Source of the DNA: Bacteroidota bacterium
Lineage (GTDB): Bacteria > Bacteroidota > Bacteroidia > Chitinophagales > Chitinophagaceae
Reading direction: 5' to 3'
Length of the DNA stretch: 7,166 bases
Assembly: GCA_023429365.1 (NCBI GenBank)
Contig: JAEYVW010000481.1
Coordinates: 1 to 7,166 of the forward strand
The stretch's first letter is position 1; every line of letters begins with the position of its first letter. Below the pieces are notes generated by a model. It had not been told where the DNA came from. It made no database searches and saw only the letters and a program-made list of their open reading frames with translations. The translations under genes and the position numbers were made by a program. This document shows positions 1 to 6,750 of this stretch, one piece after another.

Positions 1-617
1 GGGACAGCCTGGCCTGTAGAAGCATCAAATGCATAGATCATTATTTTGTCAATGCCCAGGTCGGCTACCAGCAGGTGTTTGTTATCGGGTGATATTACTG
101 TGCAGTGAACATGCGGACCTGCCTGCCGTTGCGTATTTGGTCCTGAACCCGAGTGCGATATTGTTGCCGAAGGTTCACCCAGTCTGCCATCATTCTCTAC
201 AGGAAATATCGACAAGTTCCCGCTGCTATAGTTACCTGCAAAAAGCCATTTTCCGGTTTTATCGATCTCCACATAGCAGGGATGATCTCCCCTGGTTGGT
301 TGAGTATTGATCAGCGTAAGTGTTCCTTTCTCCTTGTCAAAGGAAAATGCTGAAACCTGCCCTCCATTGCCATCCTTGCCATTTTCCTGTACGGCAAAAA
401 CATATTTTTCATCGGGTGAAATAGTGAGATAGGATGGGTTCGATGTTTTTATATGGCTGATTTCTTTATAATCCGAATTTTCACTGTTGAATTTATAAAC
501 GTATATCCCTTCACTTTTCCCGCCTGTATAAGTTCCTACCAGCAGGTAGCTTTCCTGTGAAAATCCGTGGTGAAAGCAGGCAGAAATAAATAAAACTAAA
601 ATGAACCGTGATTTCAT
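1..617 (-). CDS. Secreted lactonase-family beta-propeller protein (6-phosphogluconolactonase-like), 3' end cut by window
   Basis: The minus strand reads open from the ATG at 617 to the left edge, giving the first 205 residues. The family usually has roughly 350-400, so about half is visible. After the N-terminal signal come propeller repeats: VGTYTGG (27-33), NPSYLTISPD (60-69), the R109/H112 segment RGDHPCYVEID, NYSSGNLSIFP (129-139), GPHVHCTVISPD (167-178) and VADLGIDKIMIYAFD (184-198). These are hallmarks of the lactonase / YbhE-type 6-phosphogluconolactonase family, in which conserved Glu, Arg and His residues line the active site. An export signal argues against a cytoplasmic pentose-phosphate role, so the substrate is better left as an unknown lactone or sugar derivative. 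The signal is ambiguous: cleavage after residue 20 (GFS|Q) fits signal peptidase I, but ISAC at 11-14 also resembles a lipobox. The overlapping ATGs just upstream run into a TGA, which supports the start at 617. Family assignment is secure; substrate is not known. Confidence 0.88.
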   Translation of the reverse strand, partial: MKSRFILVLFISACFHHGFSQESYLLVGTYTGGKSEGIYVYKFNSENSDYKEISHIKTSNPSYLTISPDEKYVFAVQENGKDGNGGQVSAFSFDKEKGTLTLINTQPTRGDHPCYVEIDKTGKWLFAGNYSSGNLSIFPVENDGRLGEPSATISHSGSGPNTQRQAGPHVHCTVISPDNKHLLVADLGIDKIMIYAFDASTGQAV

Positions 618-734
618 CGCATCATTGGTTTAGCGCCCGAAATTACGTCAAGCATTAACATCTGTTGTACATTTTCTTTAACACTTTCCTGCTATAAGGC
701 ATTTTTATTTAATACATTTTAACAAGAGCCCGTA

Positions 735-742
735 TAACTTTA
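735..742 (+). promoter_or_regulatory. Possible -7 element of a Bacteroidota promoter for the small lipoprotein gene
   Basis: TAACTTTA matches the Bacteroidota -7 consensus TAnnTTTG at all but the last base. It would give a 5' untranslated leader of about 60 bases before the ATG at 809. No good TTG -33 element lies about 20 bases upstream; only a run of Ts at 717-720 and AT-rich sequence are present, so this is a weak call. The rest of the 190-base divergent spacer (618-808) is AT-rich, and I see no other clear site in it. Confidence 0.3.
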
Positions 743-808
743 GCACCTGTTGAGCAGTCTTAAGAATAAGATCGTTGATCCCATTTTTTTAACCTCAACC
801 GAAGAACG

Positions 809-1177
809 ATGAAAAAGATTTTTACAATATCCGCACTGCTGATCGCCACTGCAGTTATTTTTTCAGCCTGCTCAAAAAGAGGATACGGCTATGACTACGA
901 CGAGGACTACTGGTTAAGACAGGATAGGGGAGTGGTGGTGTACAGCGATTCGTATTGCCCTTACTATGTGGTGGAAACATACAGTGGCTATACCATCATC
1001 CGATCTTCGAGTGGATTTACTCCTTTTGAAGGAAGTGTGATGTATGGTGATTTCAGCCGCCGTGGTTACCGTGATTTTTATAATCGTTCCGAAGGCTTTG
1101 TAATAAATGGCCAGGTAACTGACTATTGGCTTACCTACGGCGAAGCGCAATATTTGATCGATAATATGTGTTACTGA
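809..1177 (+). CDS. Small tyrosine-rich lipoprotein of unknown function
   Basis: I do not recognise the family of this 122-residue protein. It starts MKKIF, has a hydrophobic stretch at 5-18 and a lipobox FSAC ending at Cys21, so a lipoprotein signal peptide cut by signal peptidase II is well supported. The mature part is about 100 residues, opens with an acidic, tyrosine-dense segment (GYGYDYDEDYW, 25-35) and contains 17 tyrosines in total. The rest alternates aromatic, Gly and polar residues (VVVYSDSYCPYYVVETYSGYT and later FVINGQVTDYWLTYGEAQYL), as in a small beta-rich domain. Two further cysteines, Cys50 and Cys121 next to the C-terminus, could form a disulfide. It has its own probable promoter and ends 24 bases before a strong terminator, so it is probably transcribed alone, divergently from the lactonase gene. 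Lipidation is well supported; location in outer or inner membrane and role are unknown. Confidence 0.8.
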   Translation: MKKIFTISALLIATAVIFSACSKRGYGYDYDEDYWLRQDRGVVVYSDSYCPYYVVETYSGYTIIRSSSGFTPFEGSVMYGDFSRRGYRDFYNRSEGFVINGQVTDYWLTYGEAQYLIDNMCY

Positions 1178-1201
1178 TCTTTATAACTATGAAAACAAAT
1201 A

Positions 1202-1232
1202 ACCCCCGGCGAACCCCCGGGGGTATTTTTTT
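1202..1232 (+). terminator. Strong intrinsic terminator after the small lipoprotein gene
   Basis: ACCCCCGG (1202-1209) pairs with CCGGGGGT (1217-1224) around a 7-base loop, and seven Ts follow at 1226-1232. An 8-bp, almost all-GC stem with a T tract is a textbook Rho-independent terminator. It lies 24 bases after the stop codon of the lipoprotein gene. Confidence 0.85.
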
Positions 1233-1402
1233 GACTACGAACTACGAACCATTGTTGTCCGGAATAAATTTTTGGATTGTTGTCAAACCATTGACCCGCG
1301 CGGCTTCTATGACTTTTAATTTTACAGGGGCTTTGCGTTATTTTTCCTGGAGACTGTTCTCTTAGCTGGTTGTAATTCAAAAGTCTCGATGTGTCAGGAA
1401 AC
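1233..1402. other. Non-coding spacer between convergent genes, left part
   Basis: No convincing gene lies between the terminator and the repeat pair that follows. Two short direct repeats can be seen: the heptamer ACTACGA twice in tandem (1234-1247) and ATTGTTGTC at 1251-1259 and again at 1276-1284. The sequence TAAATTTT (1266-1273) resembles a -7 promoter element but has no -33 partner and no gene downstream. The short open frames here are out of keeping with the coding style of the neighbours and have no start signals or recognisable protein content. Confidence 0.5.
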
Positions 1403-1429
1403 CACAGCGGACACAGCGGACATAGCGGA
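1403..1429 (+). repeat. Three tandem copies of a 9-bp unit, left arm of an inverted pair
   Basis: The unit CACAGCGGA occurs at 1403-1411 and 1412-1420, followed by CATAGCGGA at 1421-1429. With the adjoining A and C it forms the left arm of an imperfect inverted repeat whose right arm lies at 1484-1510. It resembles the 9-base-periodic intergenic repeats of the type CACAGAG/CACGGAG that I recall from many bacterial genomes; that link is from memory and untested. Confidence 0.7.
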
Positions 1430-1469
1430 GAATTAGCATCATGTCCTGTTCTCCGTAGCAGATTTTTTT
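1426..1469 (+). other. Hairpin between the two repeat arms, followed by a T tract
   Basis: CGGAGAA (1426-1432) pairs perfectly with TTCTCCG (1449-1455) around a 16-base loop; seven Ts lie at 1463-1469, seven bases beyond the stem. The gap between stem and T tract makes this a poor terminator, and a better one already serves the lipoprotein gene. It may instead be part of the folded structure of the repeat element. Confidence 0.4.
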
Positions 1470-1483
1470 ACCCGTATACGCCT

Positions 1484-1510
1484 TTCGCTGCGTTCGCCGT
1501 GCCCGCCGTG
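1484..1510 (-). repeat. Three degenerate copies of the 9-bp unit in reverse orientation, right arm of the inverted pair
   Basis: Read on the minus strand the units are CACGGCGGG (1510-1502), CACGGCGAA (1501-1493) and CGCAGCGAA (1492-1484). Aligned by eye with the left arm over 31 bases, I count 22 identities, and all nine differences are transitions. It lies 46 bases beyond the purC stop codon, on the side where purC transcription would end, so it might act as a 3' end or stabilising structure for that mRNA. No other terminator-like hairpin with a T run is visible after purC. Confidence 0.65.
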
Positions 1511-1556
1511 GTTCATAGTAATCCAGAGTTCCCCGGACATCAATGACTCCCAATTA

Positions 1557-2477
1557 CTAATCCTCTGCAAGTGCTTTCACAACCAGTTCATAAGTTTCCT
1601 GTTCCGAAATTACCTGGGGTTCAAATTTTTTACCGATCACTTTTTCATACAATTCAATATAGCGTTGTGAAATGGTGTTGACCCATTCGTCGGTCATTTC
1701 AGGAACAGTCTGTCCCTGTTTTCCCATGAAATTATTCGCGATTAGCCATTCTCTTACAAACTCCTTACTCAGTTGTTTCTGCCGCTCACCAGCTGCCTGT
1801 CTTTCTTCAAAGCCCTCAGCATAAAAATAACGTGAGCTGTCGGGGGTATGAATTTCATCCATCAAATAAATAGTGTCGCCAATTTTTCCAAATTCATATT
1901 TGGTATCAACGAGTATCAGTCCCTGACGTGCGGCGATCTCTTTTCCCCTTGCGAATAATTGCAGTGCATATTCACTTAATATCTCCCATTCTTTTTCTGA
2001 AGCCAGTCCTTTGGCGATGATCTCGGCGGGTGATATATCTTCATCATGGCCCTGTTCCGCTTTGGTAGATGGTGTGATCAATGGCACCGGAAAATAATCA
2101 TTTTCTTTAAGCCCGTCTGGCATGATCGCACCACATAACTCACGGGCTCCGGACTGGTAAGTACGCCAGGCATGACCCGTCAGGTTACCCCGAACCACCA
2201 TTTCGATTTTGAAAGGCACACATTTTTTCCCAATAGAAACATGTGGTGCGGGTACTTTTTCAAGCCAGTTTGGACAAATATCCTTCGTAGCGTTGAGCAT
2301 GTATGCAGCAATTTGATTCAGAACCTGTCCTTTATAGGGGATAGGGCGGGGGAGGATGACATCAAATGCCGAAATGCGGTCGGAAGCGATCATGATGAGG
2401 CGATCGTTGATGGCATAAACGTCACGTACTTTACCGCGATAAAAACCGGTCTGCCCGGGAAATGAAAATCTGTCCAT
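1557..2477 (-). CDS. purC: Phosphoribosylaminoimidazole-succinocarboxamide synthase (SAICAR synthase)
   Basis: PurC joins CAIR and L-aspartate with ATP hydrolysis to make SAICAR in de novo purine synthesis; it is cytoplasmic. The 306-residue protein shows the family landmarks in order: the nucleotide-binding YRGKVRDVY (13-21), SDRISAFD (32-39), the first signature [18 protein letters not shown] (87-104), the second signature VDTKYEFG (190-197) and the catalytic-region block [12 protein letters not shown] (206-217). The C-terminal FVREWL and [14 protein letters not shown] segments match the longer PurC form of Bacteroidota and relatives, longer than the E. coli type of about 240 residues. His102 stands where the textbook signature has Ser (TGS); I believe some relatives share this. 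The ATG at 2477 is the only sensible start: I found no in-frame ATG just upstream, though it leaves the N-terminus some residues shorter than Bacteroides PurC as I recall it. The gene stands alone, divergent from the receptor gene, with no other pur gene visible. Confidence 0.97.
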   Translation of the reverse strand: MDRFSFPGQTGFYRGKVRDVYAINDRLIMIASDRISAFDVILPRPIPYKGQVLNQIAAYMLNATKDICPNWLEKVPAPHVSIGKKCVPFKIEMVVRGNLTGHAWRTYQSGARELCGAIMPDGLKENDYFPVPLITPSTKAEQGHDEDISPAEIIAKGLASEKEWEILSEYALQLFARGKEIAARQGLILVDTKYEFGKIGDTIYLMDEIHTPDSSRYFYAEGFEERQAAGERQKQLSKEFVREWLIANNFMGKQGQTVPEMTDEWVNTISQRYIELYEKVIGKKFEPQVISEQETYELVVKALAED

Positions 2478-2481
2478 ACAC

Positions 2482-2512
2482 CGAAAGTAGGAAGGGTGTA
2501 AAATATGGACAA
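2482..2512 (-). promoter_or_regulatory. Likely Bacteroidota-type promoter of purC, almost on the start codon
   Basis: On the minus strand a TTG (2512-2510) is followed after 20 bases by TACTTTCG (2489-2482), which fits the -33 TTG / -7 TAnnTTTG promoter form with one mismatch. Transcription would begin within a few bases of the purC ATG at 2477, giving a leaderless or near-leaderless message. The stretch just before the ATG has no purine-rich ribosome binding site, which agrees with that reading. No purine riboswitch fold is possible in so short a leader. Confidence 0.5.
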
Positions 2513-2626
2513 TTTCAGGGTTCTCAAGATTTCAACAAATTGTCCTTTTCCTCTGAAAATAAAATTTCTGCATGATGTACACAATGCTTATTTTACCGGT
2601 ATATTCCTAACCTAAAATTGCCATAT

Positions 2627-5305
2627 ATGAGAACAAGCTGCCGCTTACTGATTGCGATGCTGGTAGTAAATTTTATTGGTCTTGCATCTTACGCGCAAAC
2701 CATCAACCTCACTGGTACTGTACGCAATAGTTTAACCAAAGAACCCGTCCCCTCTGTCTCAGTCATTGTAAAAGGTCAGTCATCCGGAACATTCACAAAT
2801 GAGGATGGCGTATTTAAATTAAGTGTCAATAGTCTTCCTGTCACTCTTATTTTTAGTTCAGTGGGTTATGAAACCCAGGAAGTAAATGCCACCGATGCAA
2901 CCGGCGATCTGCAGGTTGAATTCTTTCCTGTTTCATCATTGGGGCAGGAGGTAGTTGTATCAGCTTCGAGGACTCCGGAGCGGATCCTGGAATCTCCTGT
3001 TTCTATCGAAAGAGTTGGAGCAGCTGCTATCCGTAATAATGCTTCATCGAACTACTACGATATTGTAAACAAGCTGAAAGGTGTCAATGTCGTTTACTCT
3101 TCCTTAACTTATGCTACACCAACCACCCGCGGTTTTTCCGGAAGTGGTAATACCCGTTTTACACAGGTGGTAAATGGAATGGATAACCAGGCCCCGGGAT
3201 TGAACTTTGCCGTGGGTATGGTCGTAGGTTTAACAGAACTGGATGTCGATAATATGGAGCTACTCCCGGGTGCCTCTTCTGCGCTTTATGGTCCCGGTGG
3301 TATGAACGGTACTCTGCTGATCAATGGCAAAAATCCTTTTAAATATCGTGGCCTTAGTTTCCAGATCAAAGAAGGTATCATGCATACCGATGGCAGGCAA
3401 AGGGCTCCCTCGCCTTACCACAACTGGAGTCTTCGCTGGGCCGAGCAAATAGGTAAAAAGTTTGCATTCAAAATAAGTACAGAACTGATCCAGGCCAATG
3501 ACTGGCATGCTGACGACTACCGCAATTACAAGCGCTCTGGTTCTACCGGCCAGGTGATTGCTGGAACACGCGATACGGATCCCAACTACGATGGGGTGAA
3601 TGTATACGGTGATGAGGTTTCAGTTAACTTAAGACAAGCTGTATTTCCTTTGATCGCGCAAGCGGTGCCTTTCCTGGCCAGTTATATAAATACACTACCC
3701 GATAATATTTTAGTATCGCGTACCGGCTATACTGAGAAAGAATTAATCAACCCCAATACCCTCGTGTATAAACTCTCAGGAGCGCTACATTATAAATTAA
3801 CCGATAAGATTGAAGCCAGCCTGAGTGGCTATTGGGGTACTGGTAATACAGTATATACAGGAAGCCAGCGGTATTCTCTCCGCGACCTGAAAATGGGACA
3901 ATATAAGCTTGAGTTGACCCATAAGAACTGGTTTGTCCGCGGCTACACTACCCAGGAAAATGCAGGCGGTGCTCATAACCTTACATTTAATACTGTGCAG
4001 TTTAATGACAAATGGAAATCAAACTCAAACTGGTTTCAACAGTATTCTTTTGCTTACCTGAACGCTAAAATGGCCGGTCGTGGTGACCTCGAGTCGCATA
4101 ACCTGGCCCGTGCCGAAGCCGATAAAGGTCGTCCTGTACCGGGAACGCCTGCATTCCAGAAGCTTTGGGATGAAACCAGGACAAAGCCAATTCCTTTGGG
4201 CGGCTTGTTCCTCGATCGCTCCGACCTGTACATGGTGGAAGGTCAGTATAACCTGACTGATGCAATCAAAGTTGTTGAGGTTTTAGTTGGCGGTAACTGG
4301 AAGCAATATGTACTGAACAGTGAAGGCACATTATTTGCCGACAAACCCGGTGAGCCCATCAAAATAAATGAAGTTGGCGCCTATGTACAGGTTTCAAAAG
4401 AAATAGTAAAAGATGTACTTAAATTAACTGCTTCGGGACGCTATGATAAGAATGAAACATTTTCCGACGCCAAGTTCACACCACGTTTCACCGCGCTGAT
4501 CAAACCAGCCAAGGATCATAATATCCGCCTTTCATACCAGACCGCTGATCGTTTTGCTTCTACCCAACAGCAGTGGATTGATCTTGACGTTGTAACCGGT
4601 CGACTGCTGGGTGGTGTTAAATTTCTCTGGGATAAATACAATATGACGAACAACCCCGTGTATGATCCTACAACCATGCAGGTAGTACCCTATGTGGAGT
4701 TCAAGCCTGAAAGCGTTCAGTCATATGAGATCGGGTATAAGACATTGCTCAATCAAAAATTGCTGGTAGACGCTTATTTCTATTTTAGTGAATATAAAGA
4801 TTTCCTTTCCCGCAGAGACGTGGTGCAAAATCCCGGTACTGTTGATCAGCAGGGATACTCTATTGTAGTAAACTCACCCAGCAAGGTAAAGGCTTCAGGA
4901 TGGGGTCTTGGACTGGATTATCTCCTTCCTAAAAATTTCTCTATCTCCGGTAATATCTCTTCTGATGAACTCGGTGATGTACCCGATAAATTCCTGACAT
5001 CATTAAACACACCGAAATATCGTACAAACCTGTCATTGAGCAATACAGGCTTCGGACCACAAAACCGCTTAGGTTTTAATGTTTCCTGGAGATGGCAGGA
5101 TGGGTTTTATTATGAAAACGATTTCGCCAGCGGCGATGTGCCAGCCTATCATACTGTAGATGCGCAGGTAAGTTATAAAAGGGCTGAAATAAAATCGACA
5201 TTTAAGATTGGCGCCAGCAATTTGCTTAACCAATATTATCGTACTTCCATGGGCAACCCGTCTATGGGTGGACTTTACTACATAAGCTATGGCTACAACC
5301 TGTAA
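2627..5305 (+). CDS. TonB-dependent outer membrane receptor with N-terminal carboxypeptidase-D regulatory-like domain
   Basis: This 892-residue protein imports an unknown ligand across the outer membrane using energy from TonB-ExbBD. It has a signal peptide (1-23, cleavage at SYA|Q), a carboxypeptidase-D regulatory-like beta-sandwich (about 26-101, with the typical GTV, G-x-F-T-N-E-D-G-x-F and SSVGYETQ elements), a TonB-box-like EVVVSASRTPE (108-118), a plug domain (about 120-235, ending in GASSALYGPGGMNG, 215-228) and a beta-barrel to the end. The layout is that of stand-alone Bacteroidota receptors of the siderophore/vitamin/sugar type; it is shorter than most SusC proteins and no susD follows. 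It ends in YGYNL rather than the usual terminal aromatic residue. The frame opens with TTG at 2618, but ATG at 2627 directly precedes a clean signal peptide and is preferred. TAAAATTG (2613-2620) vaguely resembles a -7 element but is too close to be trusted. It probably forms an operon with the FAS1 lipoprotein. Confidence 0.95.
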   Translation: MRTSCRLLIAMLVVNFIGLASYAQTINLTGTVRNSLTKEPVPSVSVIVKGQSSGTFTNEDGVFKLSVNSLPVTLIFSSVGYETQEVNATDATGDLQVEFFPVSSLGQEVVVSASRTPERILESPVSIERVGAAAIRNNASSNYYDIVNKLKGVNVVYSSLTYATPTTRGFSGSGNTRFTQVVNGMDNQAPGLNFAVGMVVGLTELDVDNMELLPGASSALYGPGGMNGTLLINGKNPFKYRGLSFQIKEGIMHTDGRQRAPSPYHNWSLRWAEQIGKKFAFKISTELIQANDWHADDYRNYKRSGSTGQVIAGTRDTDPNYDGVNVYGDEVSVNLRQAVFPLIAQAVPFLASYINTLPDNILVSRTGYTEKELINPNTLVYKLSGALHYKLTDKIEASLSGYWGTGNTVYTGSQRYSLRDLKMGQYKLELTHKNWFVRGYTTQENAGGAHNLTFNTVQFNDKWKSNSNWFQQYSFAYLNAKMAGRGDLESHNLARAEADKGRPVPGTPAFQKLWDETRTKPIPLGGLFLDRSDLYMVEGQYNLTDAIKVVEVLVGGNWKQYVLNSEGTLFADKPGEPIKINEVGAYVQVSKEIVKDVLKLTASGRYDKNETFSDAKFTPRFTALIKPAKDHNIRLSYQTADRFASTQQQWIDLDVVTGRLLGGVKFLWDKYNMTNNPVYDPTTMQVVPYVEFKPESVQSYEIGYKTLLNQKLLVDAYFYFSEYKDFLSRRDVVQNPGTVDQQGYSIVVNSPSKVKASGWGLGLDYLLPKNFSISGNISSDELGDVPDKFLTSLNTPKYRTNLSLSNTGFGPQNRLGFNVSWRWQDGFYYENDFASGDVPAYHTVDAQVSYKRAEIKSTFKIGASNLLNQYYRTSMGNPSMGGLYYISYGYNL

Positions 5306-5339
5306 TCGTCAAAAATCTTTAATGATAAACTTATTAAGT

Positions 5340-6611
5340 ATGAAACGATATTTAAATAATTGGAGGCTGTTTTTCGTATTGTTTGCTGCAGGTACAATTA
5401 TATTATCGGCCTGTAACAAGGAACTGCCCGAACCCGAACCCATCGTACCTCCGGCTCCTACTGGCGCCACCATCCTGGAAACACTTGATGACCCTAACTA
5501 TAGTTTTTTGAAAGCTGCCGTAACCCGTGCCAGCACGATAAATAGTCCAACCGGTAAGCTGACAACCCTCCTGGGAGACAGGAATGCTGTTTTTACGTTC
5601 TTCGCTCCCGATGATAATGCGTTTAAAGCATCCCTGACTGCATTGGGTCTGCCGGCGGATATCTCTTCGCTTAATTTTATCCCGCCCGGACAATTGGACA
5701 CGATCATCAAGTATCACCTGATCGGTGGCCAGGAGTTTACTTCTGCTAAAGTAACACCCTCCGCGCCCAATCTCAATCTTTACCTGCAAAGCACATTTAT
5801 GTTATCGGCACCATCAGCATCATTGCCGCCTGGTTACCGCATGCCGATATTTATGGGAAGACAGGGCAATTTTCTGTTTGCTAATAATGTTCCCGTCATT
5901 CAGCCGGATCTCGAAGTGGCCAATGGCGTGATACATAAAGTCGCTTTTGCGCAATTGCCTCCATCTACTGTACTGTGGCAAAGGATTGCTACGGATCCAC
6001 AGCTAACCTATCTTTTAGCTGCTATAAAAAAAGCTGATGAAGGTGATCCGGCAAAGACACTTGAGTCGGCATTAAAGAATGCAGCCGCCAATCTCACAGT
6101 TTTTGCGCCGGTCAACACAGCTTTCCAGCAATTGCTGGTCGCGCAGATCACACCAGCGATCATTCCACTTATCACACAACAATTAATAGCTGGTGGTATG
6201 GATCCTGCCGATGCTGCAGCGGCGGCACCAGCCATGGCCCAGGCCCAGGCTACCGCTTTGGCATCAACGCCTGATGTTTTCTCCAATCCGCTACTCGCAA
6301 CCGTATTGACCCCCACAGTTGTCAAGGGTATGGTTGTTTATCATATACTCGGTAACAGGGCATTTTCGGTAAATATGCCTGCAGGGATGACCAGCGTACC
6401 TACGTTGTTAAATTCAGCTATTCCGGGGCATCCGGGCGTCGGTATACAGGCTACACTTGGTATGGCAGGTGTTACTTCCGCAACGGTAAAAGGCGCGGCA
6501 AATGCAACCGCTGCCAATATCGCGATAAACCCCTTACCGGGCGGTTCGAGCGACCAGCATTCTATCAATGGTGTGTTGCATAAAATTGACCAGGTTTTAT
6601 TGCCTCAGTAA
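5340..6611 (+). CDS. Lipoprotein with two fasciclin (FAS1) domains
   Basis: The 423-residue protein begins with a lipoprotein signal (hydrophobic 10-22, lipobox LSAC ending at Cys25), then a short Pro/Glu linker (PEPEPIVPPAP, 30-40) and two FAS1 domains. Domain 1 spans about 42-205, with its H1 motif FAPDDNAF (88-95), central YH (125-126) and H2-type NGVIHKV (195-201). Domain 2 spans about 206-423, with LTVFAPVNTAF (252-262), YHILG (334-338) and NGVLHKIDQVL (410-420). FAS1 domains mediate adhesion or binding of polysaccharide or protein; no catalytic residues are expected. Domain 2 is well over the usual 130-140 residues, partly because of an alanine-rich helical insert (about 268-312). In-frame ATGs at 5289 and 5322 lie upstream, but 5340 gives the only proper lipoprotein signal and avoids overlap with the receptor. 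The 34-base gap implies co-transcription, suggesting a surface partner for the receptor. The pairing function is inference; the domains are clear. Confidence 0.93.
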   Translation: MKRYLNNWRLFFVLFAAGTIILSACNKELPEPEPIVPPAPTGATILETLDDPNYSFLKAAVTRASTINSPTGKLTTLLGDRNAVFTFFAPDDNAFKASLTALGLPADISSLNFIPPGQLDTIIKYHLIGGQEFTSAKVTPSAPNLNLYLQSTFMLSAPSASLPPGYRMPIFMGRQGNFLFANNVPVIQPDLEVANGVIHKVAFAQLPPSTVLWQRIATDPQLTYLLAAIKKADEGDPAKTLESALKNAAANLTVFAPVNTAFQQLLVAQITPAIIPLITQQLIAGGMDPADAAAAAPAMAQAQATALASTPDVFSNPLLATVLTPTVVKGMVVYHILGNRAFSVNMPAGMTSVPTLLNSAIPGHPGVGIQATLGMAGVTSATVKGAANATAANIAINPLPGGSSDQHSINGVLHKIDQVLLPQ

Positions 6612-6649
6612 AGAGAGTTTGTAATTTATACAAGATCATTTTTCTAAAT

Positions 6650-6704
6650 AGTCGTTCCCCGGAAAATTCGGAAGTGATTCGAATTTCGGGGAGCGACTTT
6701 TTTT
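6650..6704 (+). terminator. Long hairpin terminator after the receptor-FAS1 operon
   Basis: AGTCGTTCCCCG (6650-6661) pairs with CGGGGAGCGACT (6687-6698) with a single G-T wobble. A second stem AAATTCG (6664-6670) with CGAATTT (6680-6686) stacks inside, separated by a 2-base bulge and closed by a 9-base loop. Seven Ts (6698-6704) follow. It ends the plus-strand operon 38 bases after the stop codon. The other side lacks a good T run in the opposite direction, so it seems one-directional, although the convergent gene ends only about 46 bases away. Confidence 0.88.
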
Positions 6705-6750
6705 ATCAGTGGGGCTATAACTCTCAATGAGGAGGATAGACGCAGTTGTT

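Noticed and set aside
29..353. Two overlapping plus-strand open frames at the left edge
   Set aside because: They lie opposite the lactonase gene, whose minus-strand translation shows clear family motifs throughout; the plus-strand products look like random sequence.
914..1150. Minus-strand open frame inside the small lipoprotein gene
   Set aside because: It is a shadow of the plus-strand gene, which has a start, a lipobox and a terminator; the minus product has no recognisable features.
1168..1380. Short open frames on both strands after the lipoprotein gene
   Set aside because: They run through the terminator hairpin and have no promoter, start context or protein-like composition.
1403..1510. 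CRISPR-like array
   Set aside because: The repeat unit is only 9 bp, in direct tandem without spacers, and the two groups are in opposite orientation; no cas gene is present.
2618..2626. TTG at 2618 as start of the receptor gene
   Set aside because: The ATG at 2627 gives a clean signal peptide beginning MRTSCR; the extra three codons add nothing and TTG starts are uncommon.
2478..2626. Purine riboswitch or PUR-box type regulation in the purC-receptor divergent region
   Set aside because: The purC leader appears to be only a few bases long, and I see no aptamer-like conserved core or operator palindrome in the spacer.
5289..5339. Longer N-terminus for the FAS1 lipoprotein, overlapping the receptor gene
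   Set aside because: Residues MATTCNRQKSLMINLLS would place a polar segment before the signal peptide; starting at 5340 gives a normal lipoprotein signal with Cys at 25.
6008..6325. Alanine-rich minus-strand open frame
   Set aside because: It is the reverse-strand shadow of the alanine-rich insert of the FAS1 gene.
2627..6611. Classical SusC/SusD pair
   Set aside because: The second gene has FAS1 domains and none of the helical tetratricopeptide-like features of SusD, and the receptor is shorter than most SusC proteins.
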